From assembly GCF_014898815.1 (NCBI RefSeq), contig NW_026515546.1, positions 1,908,501 through 1,972,500 of the forward strand: 64,000 bases of DNA. Reading direction: 5' to 3'. Shown here piece by piece: positions 38,068-50,400 of this stretch. Within the stretch, counting starts at the first letter, position 1; each line of letters starts with the position of its first letter. Below the pieces are notes generated by a model. The model made no database searches. It saw nothing but the letters and a program-made list of their open reading frames with translations, and was not told where the DNA came from. The position numbers were made by a program, and so were the translations under genes. Source of the DNA: Panonychus citri. Lineage: Eukaryota; Arthropoda; Arachnida; Trombidiformes; Tetranychidae.

Positions 38068-39020
38068 GATCAACTGAATTCACATAGATAAACAAAATTG
38101 CAAATCAAAACGAAAATCAAACAAAAATTAGAAAGAGAAAAAAAGAAAAATTAATTGTAAACAATTAACAAGAAGCAATTAAGAAACATTTTCTCAATTT
38201 TGTTAAAAGCAAAAATTAAAAGAAAATAGAAAACCAAAACAAAGAAATCGAATTTGGAGCGCCACCTGTTGGAACAAAGTGTAACCTTTGGATTAGAACT
38301 TCTTTTGAATGAAAAAAAAGAGAAACAATAATTTTGGAATCAATTGGATAAATTGTTTATCTCTCTTGTGATCAATTAATTTACAATTTAATTTGTTATT
38401 CTTTTTTTTTTGTTTATTTCCAGTAATTAGTTACTTGTTAATTGTCTTTCTTCATCTCTCAAGTGGATGCACTTTAGTTTGAGCTTGCGGGTAAAAGGAT
38501 GGGCGGTTTATGGACTATGAATCACCAACAAGTAATACACTTAACTAATATTTACAATTAGCATAAATTGTGAGGTAAATTTAGTTACTTATTACTGATT
38601 GTCATGATTTTGTAACTGCCGTAATAGCTTCAGGTAAGTGCATATAAACATTAGTGATCATTTTATTACAACAAGTGATCTCCTCTTTTTAGCTAAATCA
38701 TATAATCAATCTTATAATTTTTTTCTTTCTTTTTTCTCATTGGTTCCAATTATATAGATACAAATGTCCTTGGTGATTTTCTTAATGATTGGAATTAAAA
38801 CAAAATCTAATCCAATCTGTTTTTTTAATCAAGGTTAAACTGATTAGAGTTTATATGTGTGTAAGTGAGATGTTTCAAAACATGAATCAAGTGCGTCCCT
38901 CCTTTCAAATGATCTTGATGATCAATTTCTGGTTCCAATTCCAATTTATACCTGAGTATAAATACATTTCTTTCATAATCAACAATCTTCACAATTACAT
39001 GAATTACCGATCACATCACA
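38068..39020. promoter_or_regulatory. shared divergent promoter region, copy 2
   Basis: Duplicate of 35657-36612, now driving the intact secreted-protein gene on + and the truncated U2SURP copy on -. The CTCF-like word GCGCCACCTGTTGG is at 38259-38272. Confidence 0.5.
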
Positions 39021-40437
39021 ATGTCACTAATTAAATATTTCTCTTTATCTATTGTTATTCTGTGTTTAGTTTGGTGTAATCTTTTAAGGACAATTGAAAC
39101 ACGATCAGCTGGTAATTTAACTGAATTAGAAAGTGTAATCTATGAGGAAGACATTTATGACATCGACAGTTTAATTGATTCATCAAATTCTACCCTAATT
39201 GTTACCAATGTCAAGGATAGAAATGGTAAAGTTATCAAAGAAAAGCCAAATTTGGAGACCTGTCGTGCAATGGAAATCGAAGCCGATAAAAGTTTCAAAA
39301 AGCTATTCATGATTGGTGATAATTTTGTCATTCCTCGTAACGAATCAGAACTTCAAGTCTACTGTAAACGAGGTAAATCAGCGTTGAAAACAGTTACTCA
39401 TTTTGGTAAATGTCTCAAACCATTTCCTCGTCAAGTGATGGGAATCATTATCCATGGAGGGAAAAAAACACTCAAAGAATATTGTAATGCCACCAAGGGT
39501 CGAACAGGTTAGTCTTAATTACTTTCCACTTTTCTCTCTCTCTCTATCTCTCTTGTAACACTAATTAACTTTCGTTCTCTGATTTGATTTGACAGAAATA
39601 TTGAAACATTTAGAATGTGTCACACCGGAAACTTCTCAAATTTTCTACACCTCATTGGAACATGGTTTCCGTCGATTAGATTATATTTCGGATCATGTTA
39701 AAGATGAAGATTTATTGTCAACAATTTGTTGTACTTTCCATTTGATTTATGGTCAAACATTAGATTTGGTTCGACATCATTGCTCTAAATCACCTGATTC
39801 AACTGTTAAATTCATCAGGTAAGAAAGTTTATTTGATTCAACAATCATTCAACAATTAAAGGTATCGAAAACACATACAACCTTATTACTCACTTTTGTT
39901 TACCTTATTAATTGTTGAAAAATTAATTGATTACTTTATTACGTGTCCAGAAAGTATATTATGTGTATGGTCCATGATCCAATTCGATTGATTTTAAACA
40001 ATTTAGAAAATCAAGTTTTCCCTCAAAAAATTTAACCCTTTCCATCAGTAAATGTCTAGGCCATTCAACCGTTGAGGTTAATTGGAAATAGTAACAGGAA
40101 AAAAAAGAGAGAGAGAGAAATGTTAAAACTTCCTTACCCTTAGGGCTTTTATTTTGATAAACTAATAGATACGTAACATGTTATTAATTAATCTCTTTTT
40201 ATTTCAATTTATTTACTTCCTAAATTTCCCATCAGGACAATTGTTGACAATATCGCTAAAGACGTTCTTGATCTTGGTTGTAGTAAATGGTCATCTTTAA
40301 ATTCATGCGATGTCCAATTATCTCAAATAATGGCGACCTTAAGGTCAATCCAACCACCGAATAACAATGTTGCTCAACTTGAGAAAAGATTCTTAATTGG
40401 ACCGATTGTTTCAATTGCCTCTCGACTTGTCGCTTAA
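39021..40437 (+). CDS. secreted Cys-rich protein, 3 exons, arthropod hemolymph-protein-like
   Basis: Exons 39021-39507, 39596-39818 and 40236-40437 join in phase to 303 residues. The N-terminus (MSLIKYFSLSIVILCLVWCN) is a clear signal peptide; no other membrane segment is seen. The mature part has evenly spaced cysteines in helical sequence (LETCRAMEIE, LQVYCKRGKSALKT, FGKCLKPF, LKEYCNA, HLECVTPE, STICCTFHL, VRHHCSKSP, DLGCSKW, NSCDV). There are three N-x-S/T sites near the start (NLT, NST, NES). The layout recalls arthropod secreted helical Cys-rich proteins such as the 27-kDa hemolymph glycoprotein family, but I cannot assign it firmly. The gene lies at the right end of the tandem duplication, whose edge falls inside exon 1. 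It is the intact copy; the other is cut at 36671. The intron at 39819-40235 shows nothing else. Confidence 0.75.
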
Positions 40438-41168
40438 TTTTAATCATTTCATCGAAATCAAAATTCTCACCACCGAAAACAAAATTAACGAATATAATTC
40501 CTCTTTCCACAAGAATAACAATCATTTTCTCCCTCTTTCTCTCTTTTCTCTTAGAAAATTCTCTAAACATGGAAAATTCGAATTTTTCAATATTTTTCGA
40601 ATTTCGATTGAAAAAAAAATTCCATTTTTAGAATTCGAACATTTCAATTTTTTCTACACTCAAATTGTACGATCTCTTCCAAGGTCATTTATATGTATTC
40701 CAATAAATATAAATATCTTTCAACATTTCCAATTAATTGTTTCTAATTTGAAATAATTTTCTTTTTATTAATTACGTCTTTACTAAATTGATAACGACAA
40801 TAAAACAATTATGGAAAAATATATTATAAATATATATGGAAAGAGAGATAAAGAGATTGCGATATTTTTTTCTTTGGATTTGTGACTAAGAATTTTGATT
40901 AAAAATTCTAAATAGAATTTTCAGATTTTCTAAACTGTGTACAGTATATATGAGTGTTTTTGTGGGGGGTGAAAGGTGAGATTATGACATTTGAAGGTAT
41001 GATGATAAATATATATAAAAAGATGAGGTACGAAAATGGGTAAACAATGAAAGTGACCATGGGACAAGTGACAAAAGTTACATAAATAGATAATCGCTCT
41101 ATATATAATTCAACTAATTAATAACATGTTGATTGTTTTTTTTTTAAATTGTTTTCTATGGTTTTGAA
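40438..41168. other. convergent 3' flanks
   Basis: Lies between the secreted-protein gene (+) and TIS11 (-). The tract around 40820-41110 has several TATATA runs and is probably the TIS11 3' UTR. Two open frames here (one on each strand near 40256-40756) lack splice support and are treated as chance. Confidence 0.45.
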
Positions 41169-41819
41169 TTAATTCAACGACTCAGAACCTGTTGATGTGT
41201 TTGCGGTGCTGGAAGAAGATGATGAAGTAAATGTTGGGGCTATTTTCTTAAAAATGGGTAAACGATCATCATCTTCGGCAAAAGCCATGGTGATTTCGTT
41301 TTCCTTATCCTCTGGATTCTCAGGCATGGGAATTTTAGGTAAGGTGGTTAAGACTTTTTCTAAAAGATCAGCGGGATCACCCTTTGAGTGAATAAAAGAA
41401 CACCTTGGACCAAAAGAACAGAATCCTTGTTCATGGAAAGCGGAACATTTTTCAGTTTTATATTTGGGATGACGATTGGGTAAACATTTAAGTTCAAAGG
41501 CACCATGAGCAAAAAGGCATCGATCATCGTACTCACAATAGCCCAATTCTTCCCATTGTCGACATAATTCTGTCTTATAACGGGAAGGATGGTACATGAT
41601 GTGTCCTTTTGGTGGTAGAGGTGGTCGACGTTTATCTTTGTTAAAAGAATCATTTGAATTCAAAGATGAATTAGATGAATAAGATCGGGAAATGGTAAAA
41701 GGTGTACGAGTTGTTGGCTCATTGTTGTTGAGGTGAGAAGCAATTTTATTAAAATTATCATGATTGATATTAAGATGGTGTTGTTGTTGAAGAGTATGTT
41801 GAGGTTGATGGCTGTACAT
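41169..41819 (-). CDS. Tis11: TIS11/tristetraprolin-family CCCH zinc-finger protein
   Basis: These proteins bind AU-rich elements in mRNA 3' UTRs and recruit deadenylases to destabilise the message. One exon gives 216 residues. Tandem CCCH fingers are complete: C86-C95-C101-H105 and C125-C134-C140-H144, both C-x8-C-x5-C-x3-H, joined by the usual 18-residue linker. Each is preceded by the family lead (RYKTELC and KYKTEKC). ANRHPKYKTE-like sequence (PNRHPKYKTE) between fingers is diagnostic of the TTP group. The N-terminus is Gln/His/Asn-rich and the C-terminus ends in a Ser-rich stretch. The start chosen is the first ATG in the finger frame. The frame stays open a little further upstream through a His-rich tract, so an additional 5' exon cannot be excluded. 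Confidence 0.88.
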   Translation of the reverse strand: MYSHQPQHTLQQQHHLNINHDNFNKIASHLNNNEPTTRTPFTISRSYSSNSSLNSNDSFNKDKRRPPLPPKGHIMYHPSRYKTELCRQWEELGYCEYDDRCLFAHGAFELKCLPNRHPKYKTEKCSAFHEQGFCSFGPRCSFIHSKGDPADLLEKVLTTLPKIPMPENPEDKENEITMAFAEDDDRLPIFKKIAPTFTSSSSSSTANTSTGSESLN

Positions 41820-43057
41820 TGATGTTGATGGTAAATGGTGGTGGTGGTGGTGAAGGTGAAGGTGGGAAACAATGTGGATAAAAGAGAAACGATGAAATAT
41901 ATAAGATTAAGACGCTACAGGGTGAAGGTGATAGGGAAATGAGAGAGAAAGAAAGAAAGAGAGAAAGAGAAGAGATTGTAAGAGTATGTGACACAATGGT
42001 GAAGATGATGATGATGACGATGATGATTATGGAAATGGTGGTGGTGTGGGGTGAAAGATATAACGGGTGATAACAAAGATGGAATTGAATTTTAAAAACT
42101 AACAACAGGGAGGAGGAAATGGAATAAAAAATTTTAGAATAGAAAAAAAGATGAATAATGGTAAAGAGAAAAGAAAAACACCTCAACAATTAATAAAAAT
42201 AAACTCTCTTTTTTTTTTTTTTGTTGGTCACTTTTAGATGGTCACTTTGGATAGTACACTTGAAGAAAAAGGTGTTAAAAAATTGGACAACAACATGACA
42301 GGAAACAAAAAAACAACAAAGAAATTAATCTAAAACAAATGGTAATTAGTGTTTCAAGTGAATCGCAACCAAAGAGAGAATAGAATGAAAAAAAAGAACA
42401 ATTTTCTTAATCTAAAATAAGAAAAGGGGAGAACAAAAAATTCGTTCTTTTCTTTTACCCAATACGAAATCAGCTGGTAGATTTAATCTTCTCTTTCTAA
42501 CTGATTACCTTCCAATCAATTAATTGGTTTATTTATTGAAAATTTAAATTGTTCTTTTTAATCATCAACAATCATCCAGTTAAAATTGTTTTCGACATTT
42601 TCTCGCTCACACTTTTCCTCTGTCACATTAGTAATCAAATACAATTAAAGTGATTTGATGATCTAAGCAATGGACCAGCTGATGGGCGATTCTCTTAGTA
42701 CCTTCTCATTTTATGGTTAACATTTAATTGTGATTTCGTTTTCTTTTTTTTCTGTTTGATTGTCTAATTGTCTTTATTATTACAGTTATTTGTGGTGTTC
42801 TCAACTTTCTTAATCTTTGTTGATTAGGATAAGATATGTTGATCAGTTGATTCTATAATTTAATTGTATCTCTTTTGTTTGTGTGCTTCAAATTACCCAC
42901 CAGTTGATTGTCCGATTACTCATCGATCCTTTGTTTCTTCATTTTGTTTTATATTTTTCTCTAATCATTTTGGTTAATTGATTGTTTTTCTGGTTGTGTT
43001 TTTATTGTTTTTAGATAATCGTTTGAGATTGGATTTTGTATCTTTCGGATTAGACGG
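41820..43057. other. divergent 5' regions of TIS11 and MARCH genes
   Basis: TIS11 (-) and the RING-CH gene (+) start away from each other across 1.2 kb. The TIS11 side (41820-42190) is rich in GGT/GAT triplets and GA runs, likely 5' UTR. The middle is unremarkable AT-rich sequence. A 140-codon frame on - through the TIS11 side is low complexity and not a gene. Confidence 0.45.
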
Positions 43058-43847
43058 ATGAAAGGTAAAGGTCGTGGTCATAAAACTCGTGATTTTTGTC
43101 GTATCTGTTTGGTCACTGGTTCAACTGTTAATCCTTTAATCCAACCATGTAATTGTGTTGCTGATCTGGCTTATTGTCATTCTTCGTGTTTATCTAAATG
43201 GATTTCAACTACCAGATCAATAAGATGTGATTTATGTAGATTTGCTTTCATCACTTCAATAGAAACATTTTCTTTCTTTGATTGGCTTTCCAGTGACGAA
43301 GATGAATTGAAACAATTTCTTGGGGGAATTTTTATTCTTTTTCTTTCCTTCTATATGGTTCTACTGGGTGAGGTGACATGTTCTTCTATTCAAGGTAAAA
43401 GAAATTAATTCTCTTCTAATTGTATAGAAAAAAAAAGAAAAACTCATATTTTATTCATATTCTCATCTTTTAATAGATTCTGATGGTATAACTGGTATTC
43501 TTTTATTTTTGATCACATTAACTTCTGAACTTGGTTATATAGGATGGATCGCATTTTTTACTCATATTACAGCAAATCGATTTTTCTCTTGGAGTGAAAA
43601 TCATGTTAAAGTTTCAGTATTTGCTTATAAAAGGAAAAGTTGCCTAGTCAAACCTCGACAAGAACCGATTTCAGCTCAAAATCCTAAACATGGTGAAGCG
43701 AAAATATCAAAACCTCCTTCAAAACCAATTGAATTGAGTTCATCAAAAGCTCAAAAATCTGATAACCCCAACAATCAACAAACCAAATCTACTGTTACTG
43801 AAGTTTCAAGGACTAAAGAACCCTCTGGAAATCGTAAACGTAAATAG
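43058..43847 (+). CDS. MARCH-type RING-CH E3 ubiquitin ligase, 2 exons
   Basis: Membrane-associated RING-CH ligases ubiquitinate membrane proteins and direct their endocytosis. Exons 43058-43394 and 43477-43847 join in phase to 235 residues. The RING-CH finger is near the N-terminus: FCRICL, then PCNCVADLAYCHSSC, then RCDLC, with the C4HC3 order and seven residues between the Cys-x-Cys pair and the His, as in MARCH proteins. Two membrane segments follow (LGGIFILFLSFYMVLLGEV in exon 1 and GILLFLITLTSELGYIGWIA in exon 2). This is the arrangement of MARCH2/3-like members. The tail is basic and Ser/Lys/Pro-rich, ending NRKRK. The start is the first ATG, 14 codons before the first Cys. Confidence 0.85.
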
Positions 43848-44256
43848 ATTTATTCTCTTGATTATTACCAAATTAATTAATTTTATTATTTTTTTTTTAT
43901 TTCCACGATTAATTAGCAATCAAAAACACTAATGTAATTTATGATAGACGAAAGAAACGTGATGATCATCGTGGAACCGTATGGGGTTTCAAGGTAGCTC
44001 GTTGAGCGAGAAATTTGATCTAGAAAAATCTAGAATAATAATAACTTTAATCATTCGAAACACCGACCAAAAGAATATTAAAACTTGGATTTGTAAAATT
44101 CACATAAACGAATGGAAAACAAAAAGAATCCAGAATAATCAATGGAAAAGTAAATCATTAACTTGATTTCTCTTTAATTTATGTGACTTTTTTTACGTTT
44201 ATAATTGAATCAATCAATTTGAAAAGTTCACTTTAATTATTGGTCTAAATTGTTAT
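43848..44256. other. convergent 3' flanks, nothing seen
   Basis: Short spacer between the RING-CH gene (+) and the secreted protein gene (-). A 61-codon open frame at 43981 has no support. Confidence 0.45.
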
Positions 44257-47200
44257 TTAAATATAGTTTATGTCAGTGAAATTAGGAATATTCGTTGTGC
44301 TTCCTTCTATTGCACTATTATTGTTGTTTACATTTCGAACTGTTGAAGTTCTATTTAGATCAGTTTCAAATAGTCCAAGCCAAGCAAAAGGATTCGAAGT
44401 GACCAGAGGAGCTACAGGTGATGGTCGAGATTCAAAGTTAATTGTATAAGAAGATGGATCTGTAATGGATGAAGAGTCCGGAGATGAAGATGGAAAAGAT
44501 GAAATTGGTTGAGAAGATGAAAACAACGAAGACGATGGCGATTCTGAGGATTCGATTGGTGTTGAAAGCTCATAAGCTGAACTGGAAATTGGTAAGGGTG
44601 AAGGTGAAGGTGTAACTGAATCAGTTGAATTCAAAATATCATCAACAGAATCAACGGAATCTATTCGAGCCAGTTCAATAAGAGTAACATTAGAAATAAG
44701 TTCATCATCAGAAAGATTTACAGGTAAATCAGATGCACCAAAGTTTGAGCTTATGGTGCTTGTGTTGGTGTTGATATTGGAACTAGTGTTTGTTTCAGTA
44801 TTTCCTCCTGAATTATTATTACTATGATTTTCATCGGTATTAGGACTAAGTTCATCATAACCAACGGTAATTGGATCTGGCGTAGTGGACGGAGTGGTGG
44901 CCCTAATCGATGGTGTTGATAAACTGATTGAATCTATTGGTGATTCAGTTATATTTGGCACTGAGTGTTCATAATGATCGTGAACAAATGGTTGATCAAT
45001 AGGATTGTATAGACGATTAATATCTGTGGTGGGAGGTGTTGTATGTGCCGATGATGACGATGGTGGTGGTGTTGTAGGTGATGCTGTTAACCACCATGGA
45101 GATGAAGTTGTTGGTGGTTGAATTGATCCATCGGAAGATGTGAATCGCTTTGGATCAGCGTCAATATAACCCGTTGGACAGCGTTTACAATAATTATATG
45201 AAATATCACAGGTTTTATTATGGAAACACCAAGGATCCGGAAGACATTTCCAGTTATCTGAATCAAATGGTGTCTCAAAGTAACAATCATCATCAATGAA
45301 ACAGGTTCGCCCTTCCTGTAGGATGATTTCCGGTTCATCGGTTAAATTACAATCAGCAATAGCGCATAGACCATAATTACAATTAAAATTGATTGGACAA
45401 TCGTGATCACTAAGGCAAGGTGATGGTGCTAAACGGGTCAACAGAAAAGTAAACAATTTGAAAACATTAATCAAAAGTGAATATCATATATTTAATCCAG
45501 TTGATTAGTTAATCAACATGTTCAACTTTTTTTTTAAATGAATCTAAATTTGTTGCGTGATTTAAATTATTCCTCTTATTGTTTTCAATTGCTTGAAACA
45601 ATTAAACCAATCCTTAATTTTGTTTTTACTCTTATCCTTGTAATAACAATTAACAGAATTGTTATTTTAACCTTTAATTACATCCATATTATGTAATTAA
45701 CTAATTGTCATTTAAATGTCTTTACTAAGGCGCAACACTTTCATGGTTAATCTCATCATTATCTTTAATTGTACAATTTATGTATCTTTTTTTTCACTTA
45801 ATTGTTGCTAATTAGGCAACAATTAATGGTCAAGTTTTATCAATCCAAGGTTTTACTGACCAAGACCCAATTAAAACTTTAATCAAATCCAATTGATAAT
45901 TAAAAAAGTTTTCATATCAATCAGATCAATAAGATTGATGTTAAAATTTTAATTAATTAAATAGTTTTAACAATTAATCAAAACTCAAATAACTTTCAAC
46001 AATCAGAACTGATTAATTGTCTAACTGTCTAAATTGTTTTAAACGCTCAGTGAATGTAAATTAATTGTAATTAAAAATTCCGTTGAGATGAGATTTGATT
46101 AACTAAATTGTGATTAAAAAAAGCAAAATTTTTCTAATTTACAAGAAATCAAATCAACTAATAATTAATGATGACAATTAACTAATTGCTTTGAAATCGT
46201 CATATAATTAGTGGTGACTTGACAATCCAAATGATTTATGTTATCTGACTGATTTTATGATTTAAATTGTTTACAATTTGCTTTCTAATTTTGAAGATGA
46301 ACTAATTGCTTCCGTCTAATTGTCAACAGAAATTGATTTAACTTCAATTAACGATTAATTGTTGACCCAATGCTCAAGTTTTAATCTGATAATTTGAAAT
46401 TAAATTAATAAATTTAAATCAATCAGAGGATCTGTTTGTTTGGAAAAGGTCATAATGTCACTTCCGAGTTAATCAACTTGAAAGTTCAATTGAATTTAAA
46501 TGATGATTTAAAGTGAATCTTGATTTAAATTAGATTGTAAATCAAACTTGATTCAAAAATCAACAAAGTTTTTTTGTTAAATTGTGATTCTCATTTGATT
46601 CAAATTGATTAACCTTTAAGCCTATTGAACAGAAATGAAATTATCATTTGAATAATCAAACCATAAATTTAATCAACCATTTGATTGAATAATAATAATG
46701 ATAATTATTCAATTCAATTCAACAATTAGATTTAAATACGTATCTGATCAACAATCAGAAAATAGATTAGCGTGAAAAAAGTGTGAAATCAAATGAGGAT
46801 AAGAAAAAAAAGCAAATCAGTTGATTAACAATCTAAATTGTTGGCGAAATAAATTGTTAACCGATCGGATTGACAAGTGATTTTCAATTAACTTTCCATT
46901 CAATTAATCAGCTGATTAAAGAGGGAGAGAGGGATTAATTGTAATCACTGGTTTTGAGGTCAATCTGATGAAAGCCATTTCTAATCTGATCACAATCAAG
47001 TAACAATTAAAAGCAAACAAAAAGTTTTGTTTGGTAAATCAATTGAAAACCATTGGTAATCATGGTCAAGATCATGAATGAGTTGAAGTTGAGAAAAAGT
47101 TTCAATGTTTTAGATGCAAACAATTAACCTAATTATTCAATGATTTCTGGAGATTTGATGGATTATGGATTAGCTATTGGATTAATCAACTTACCACAAC

Positions 47201-47420
47201 AATGAAAAGTAACATTGAAAATCAATGGACCCGAAAATTGGATGATCTCTAATGAGTAGTCGATGATTTTTCCACCTTTACCCAAGCACATTGCTCGAAG
47301 GAGATCGGACTGTTCAAAGGAAGATTCGATTTTCTCATGAAATTCAAATCGAATACACTCCGATGAACTAATCGGTACCAACGAAAGTAAACCGATCACC
47401 ATAAGAATATAACATAACAT
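44257..47420 (-). CDS. secreted Cys-rich, Ser/Thr/Pro-rich protein, 2 exons
   Basis: Family not recognised. Exon 1 (47195-47420) starts MLCYILMVIGLLSLVPISSS, a good signal peptide, and ends FHCC at a strong donor (GTTGTG|GTAAGTTG). Exon 2 (44257-45428) starts after cccgtttag and continues the frame as APSPCLSDHDCPINFNCNYG; both junctions are phase 1. The total is 465 residues. The first third has about 20 cysteines with repeated C-x(4-6)-D-D-C/D-H-D-C patterns (SDHDCPINFNC, FIDDDCYFET, KTCDISYNYCKRC), suggesting a disulphide-rich fold. The rest is mucin-like, rich in Ser, Thr, Pro and Asn, with several N-x-S/T sites and no membrane segment. It is probably extracellular. The 1.77 kb intron (45429-47194) is AT-rich with no gene seen. 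Joining the two exons is my inference from phase and signals. Confidence 0.65.
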
Positions 47421-50400
47421 ATTTCTCGAAATGTTCACTTAAACATCGTTGATAGAAACGAACACACAAATAATAAGAATTAACTTTAATTTGGAAATTG
47501 AAACATTGAAATTGAGAAGAAAACTTTCTAATAACATATGATTGATGAGAGAAAACGATCAAGTGACTTGTCTTCCATTTTCTATTTTGAACTGTTCAGT
47601 TGTTTCTCGAATATTTAAAAGTAGCCGTTCGTTAGGCACTTCGAGTGGAAGACAAGTAACAACTAAACAACCAGTTCGACGAGAAGAAAACACTTTTATC
47701 CGAATAATCTGAGAAGAAGCTCACTTTCTCTTTTTATCTTCTCTTTCTTTTTTTCTCTTCATGTATATTTCTCAATCATCTTCTTCGTCATCATCATCAT
47801 CTTTAAATCGTAAAAAAGTTTACCCTTAATAAAAGATATTCATCTTAATCCAATCGCTCATTTACTAACCTTTTGCTTGACCATCAAATTGTTTTCTTTT
47901 TCAATGATGATTATGATGATGATCCTCATCTAACTTGCTACCAATTGCGATGATGATGACGATCATCATCATCATCGCCACAATCATAATCATGAGAGAA
48001 ACAATTTAAATTGTGAAATTATTCAAGGTTAAATATTGTCCAGAATGAGAAGAGTAAATTGAAAATAGTAAACAAAAGTGAGAATCACAATTTAGACCTT
48101 TACTTAATTACTATCATCAAGTATCAGGAAAAGGTAAAATCCATTGACAGCAATTAAGCTCATCAAAAGCCCAAAACAATACAGATAAATATACTTTGAT
48201 TACAACAATTTACCTGAATCACCAATCAACCATCAGGATTAAATTTGATTGTTGAAACAAAATCAACATCAAAAAAAAGGATTAGCTTAATACCTTTCAA
48301 AAAGGTAAACTCAACTTCCTTATAATGTACAATTCAATTGTATTAACAATATTGTGCTCAAAGATTTGTAGACTGATTAATGATTAAGAATTGATTGTAT
48401 TCCAACAATTGAAAGTAATTCATTGAACAATCTGATTGCTTGTTTATCAATGATTAACAATTCAAATCTAAAGTTATCAATGACAATGATGAATATTTGA
48501 TTTCCCTATTGCTTGAGGCGATCTTAACTCCAGAGTGGTAAATGAAGACACCCTGATGATGGTTAAAATTAATCATTACGAATATTAAAAAAGTCACAAT
48601 TAAAATGATCTCAATTATATGTATTGAAGGTCATCAAGATAATCAACTTTAACAGTAAATAATTAAACGATGATTACAAAAGTAAAAGGTATTTAAGTTT
48701 AGTTATTATGATGAACTTTTCTTGTTTTCATATCATTTGATTACTGATGATTTCAGATGAATACTATGATAACTAAATGATAATTAATAATGATCATCAT
48801 AACAGAAAAACAGTTAATTAATCAAGAAAATTAAACATCTCCAACATTTAATCAGCAAGTGAGATTAAATTGTTGAACCTCGCGGCAATGTGGTTAATAT
48901 AATTCAGTTTGATAAAAAGTTCTAACCAAATATTAGAAGTTATCAACTCTTATTGATCAATTATTTGATGATGATTCTTAATATGTATTGATTAGAATCT
49001 CTGGTAGAAAACTAATTGGCAATTAATGGGTGATAAATGAACAAGTTTAACAAGTTTCGAATTGAAAGAAGATCGAAAATGTCAAATTCGAACCGATTTC
49101 GAAAAGTATTTGTCAAACACTGAAACTTTCGAAACGAATTTAGTACCAATGTTGTTCTATGAACAATGTTAACAATTAGATTTAATTGTTTTCTCTCTCT
49201 TTCTGCTCATTCGTTTTATCGTCAATTTATTATTATCTAATCATCTTGATTTCCTGTTAATCGTAATTGTGATTGAAACAAAGTGAGAAAAGTTTAGTCT
49301 CCATGGAATCAAGAATTGGAAAGAATCACGAAGACATCAAATAGAATCGGAAATTAATTACATTTTTCTGTTACACTTACAATCAACTAATAATTTCCTA
49401 ACATTAATCACCTCAAATTCAAAGGTAACAATCAACAAATCATGATTCAGTTAATTATCATCATCATCATGATAATCAATGTTCATTTAGAATCAACAAT
49501 TATTAATAAACTTGATGGAAAAGTTAATTTTTTTTTCTTTCTCTCTCCTTCTAGATTATCATCATCATCAACAAGGACAAACAATTAACCCAATCAACAT
49601 CATATTCGTAATTACAATCAACAATTTAGATCTTATTAAAACAAAGAGAGAGCAAATAAATTGACAACAATTTACTGATTACTTTTTTCGAGACACTTTT
49701 TTTTCCCAACAAAACCTGAAGACATTTGAATATAAATGTAAATTAATGTTTAAGATGATTAATTCAGTTAATTGTTATTCCTATTTACATGATTACCATG
49801 ATTATTATCATCATTTAAAGCCTCAAGGAGATGATGTTAATTGTTATCATCAAGATGCTTTTAAATGATTATGTTGACTTTTACCTATTTAATTGTGATC
49901 ATTTAATATTCTGATTACATAATTGTGATATGAAATTTTTCAACAATTTATTTATTCCTGTCTATTGTCAACAATTAACTCATGTACTCAGCAATTTAAT
50001 CAACTTGACAATGTTTACACTTGTTGACATTCAATTGTCATTAAAAATTTATTTTCATCTCAAACCTTGAAACTGTGAAGGTGAAAAGTTTTTCTTAATC
50101 ACAATTAAATGTTACACTTTACTAATTGATTGGATATTAAATAGCAATCAGTCAATTGATTAATAAGGTAAACAAACTGTTAACTGTTAACTTTTAATGT
50201 GTTTATAATTTACTAATCAATAATCAATCGACTAGAATTAGATTTTTGTTGATCAAAAATTTTCATTCATATTTTTTTCAATCATTATTTTTCACTTAAA
50301 TATTAATACAATTAAGTTAATTACTATACTTTCACAGATTAGAGGATTAAATTGTGTCTCGATGATCGGACTTGATTTTAATTTCCATTTAATTGTAGCA

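Larger units (their letters stand above)
34256..39078. repeat. recent tandem segmental duplication, 2 x ~2.4 kb
   Basis: Copy 1 (34256-36670, 2415 bases) and copy 2 (36671-39078, 2408 bases) are nearly identical. Differences I see: a 3-base loss in a CT tract (near 37118), a 1-base loss in an A run (near 37680), a small 3-base-net change near 36056/38465 (aagtgcatccagcac versus aagtggatgcac), and a T/C change in gtaactg[t/c]cg. The 7-base word ATCTTTT is present at the left edge, the junction and the right edge (34256, 36671, 39079), fitting a microhomology-mediated event. The unit runs from within U2SURP exon 5, through the shared 5' region, into exon 1 of the secreted-protein gene on the other side. 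Confidence 0.95.

Noticed and set aside
40256..40756. Open frames of 104 (-) and 119 (+) codons
   Set aside because: Antisense to, or downstream of, the last exon of the secreted-protein gene; AT-rich composition without support.
41770..42189. 139-codon - frame overlapping the TIS11 5' end
   Set aside because: Low-complexity Ser/Ile/Pro sequence in another frame of the TIS11 leader.
43981..44166. 61-codon + frame after the RING-CH gene
   Set aside because: No conserved features; probably 3' UTR.
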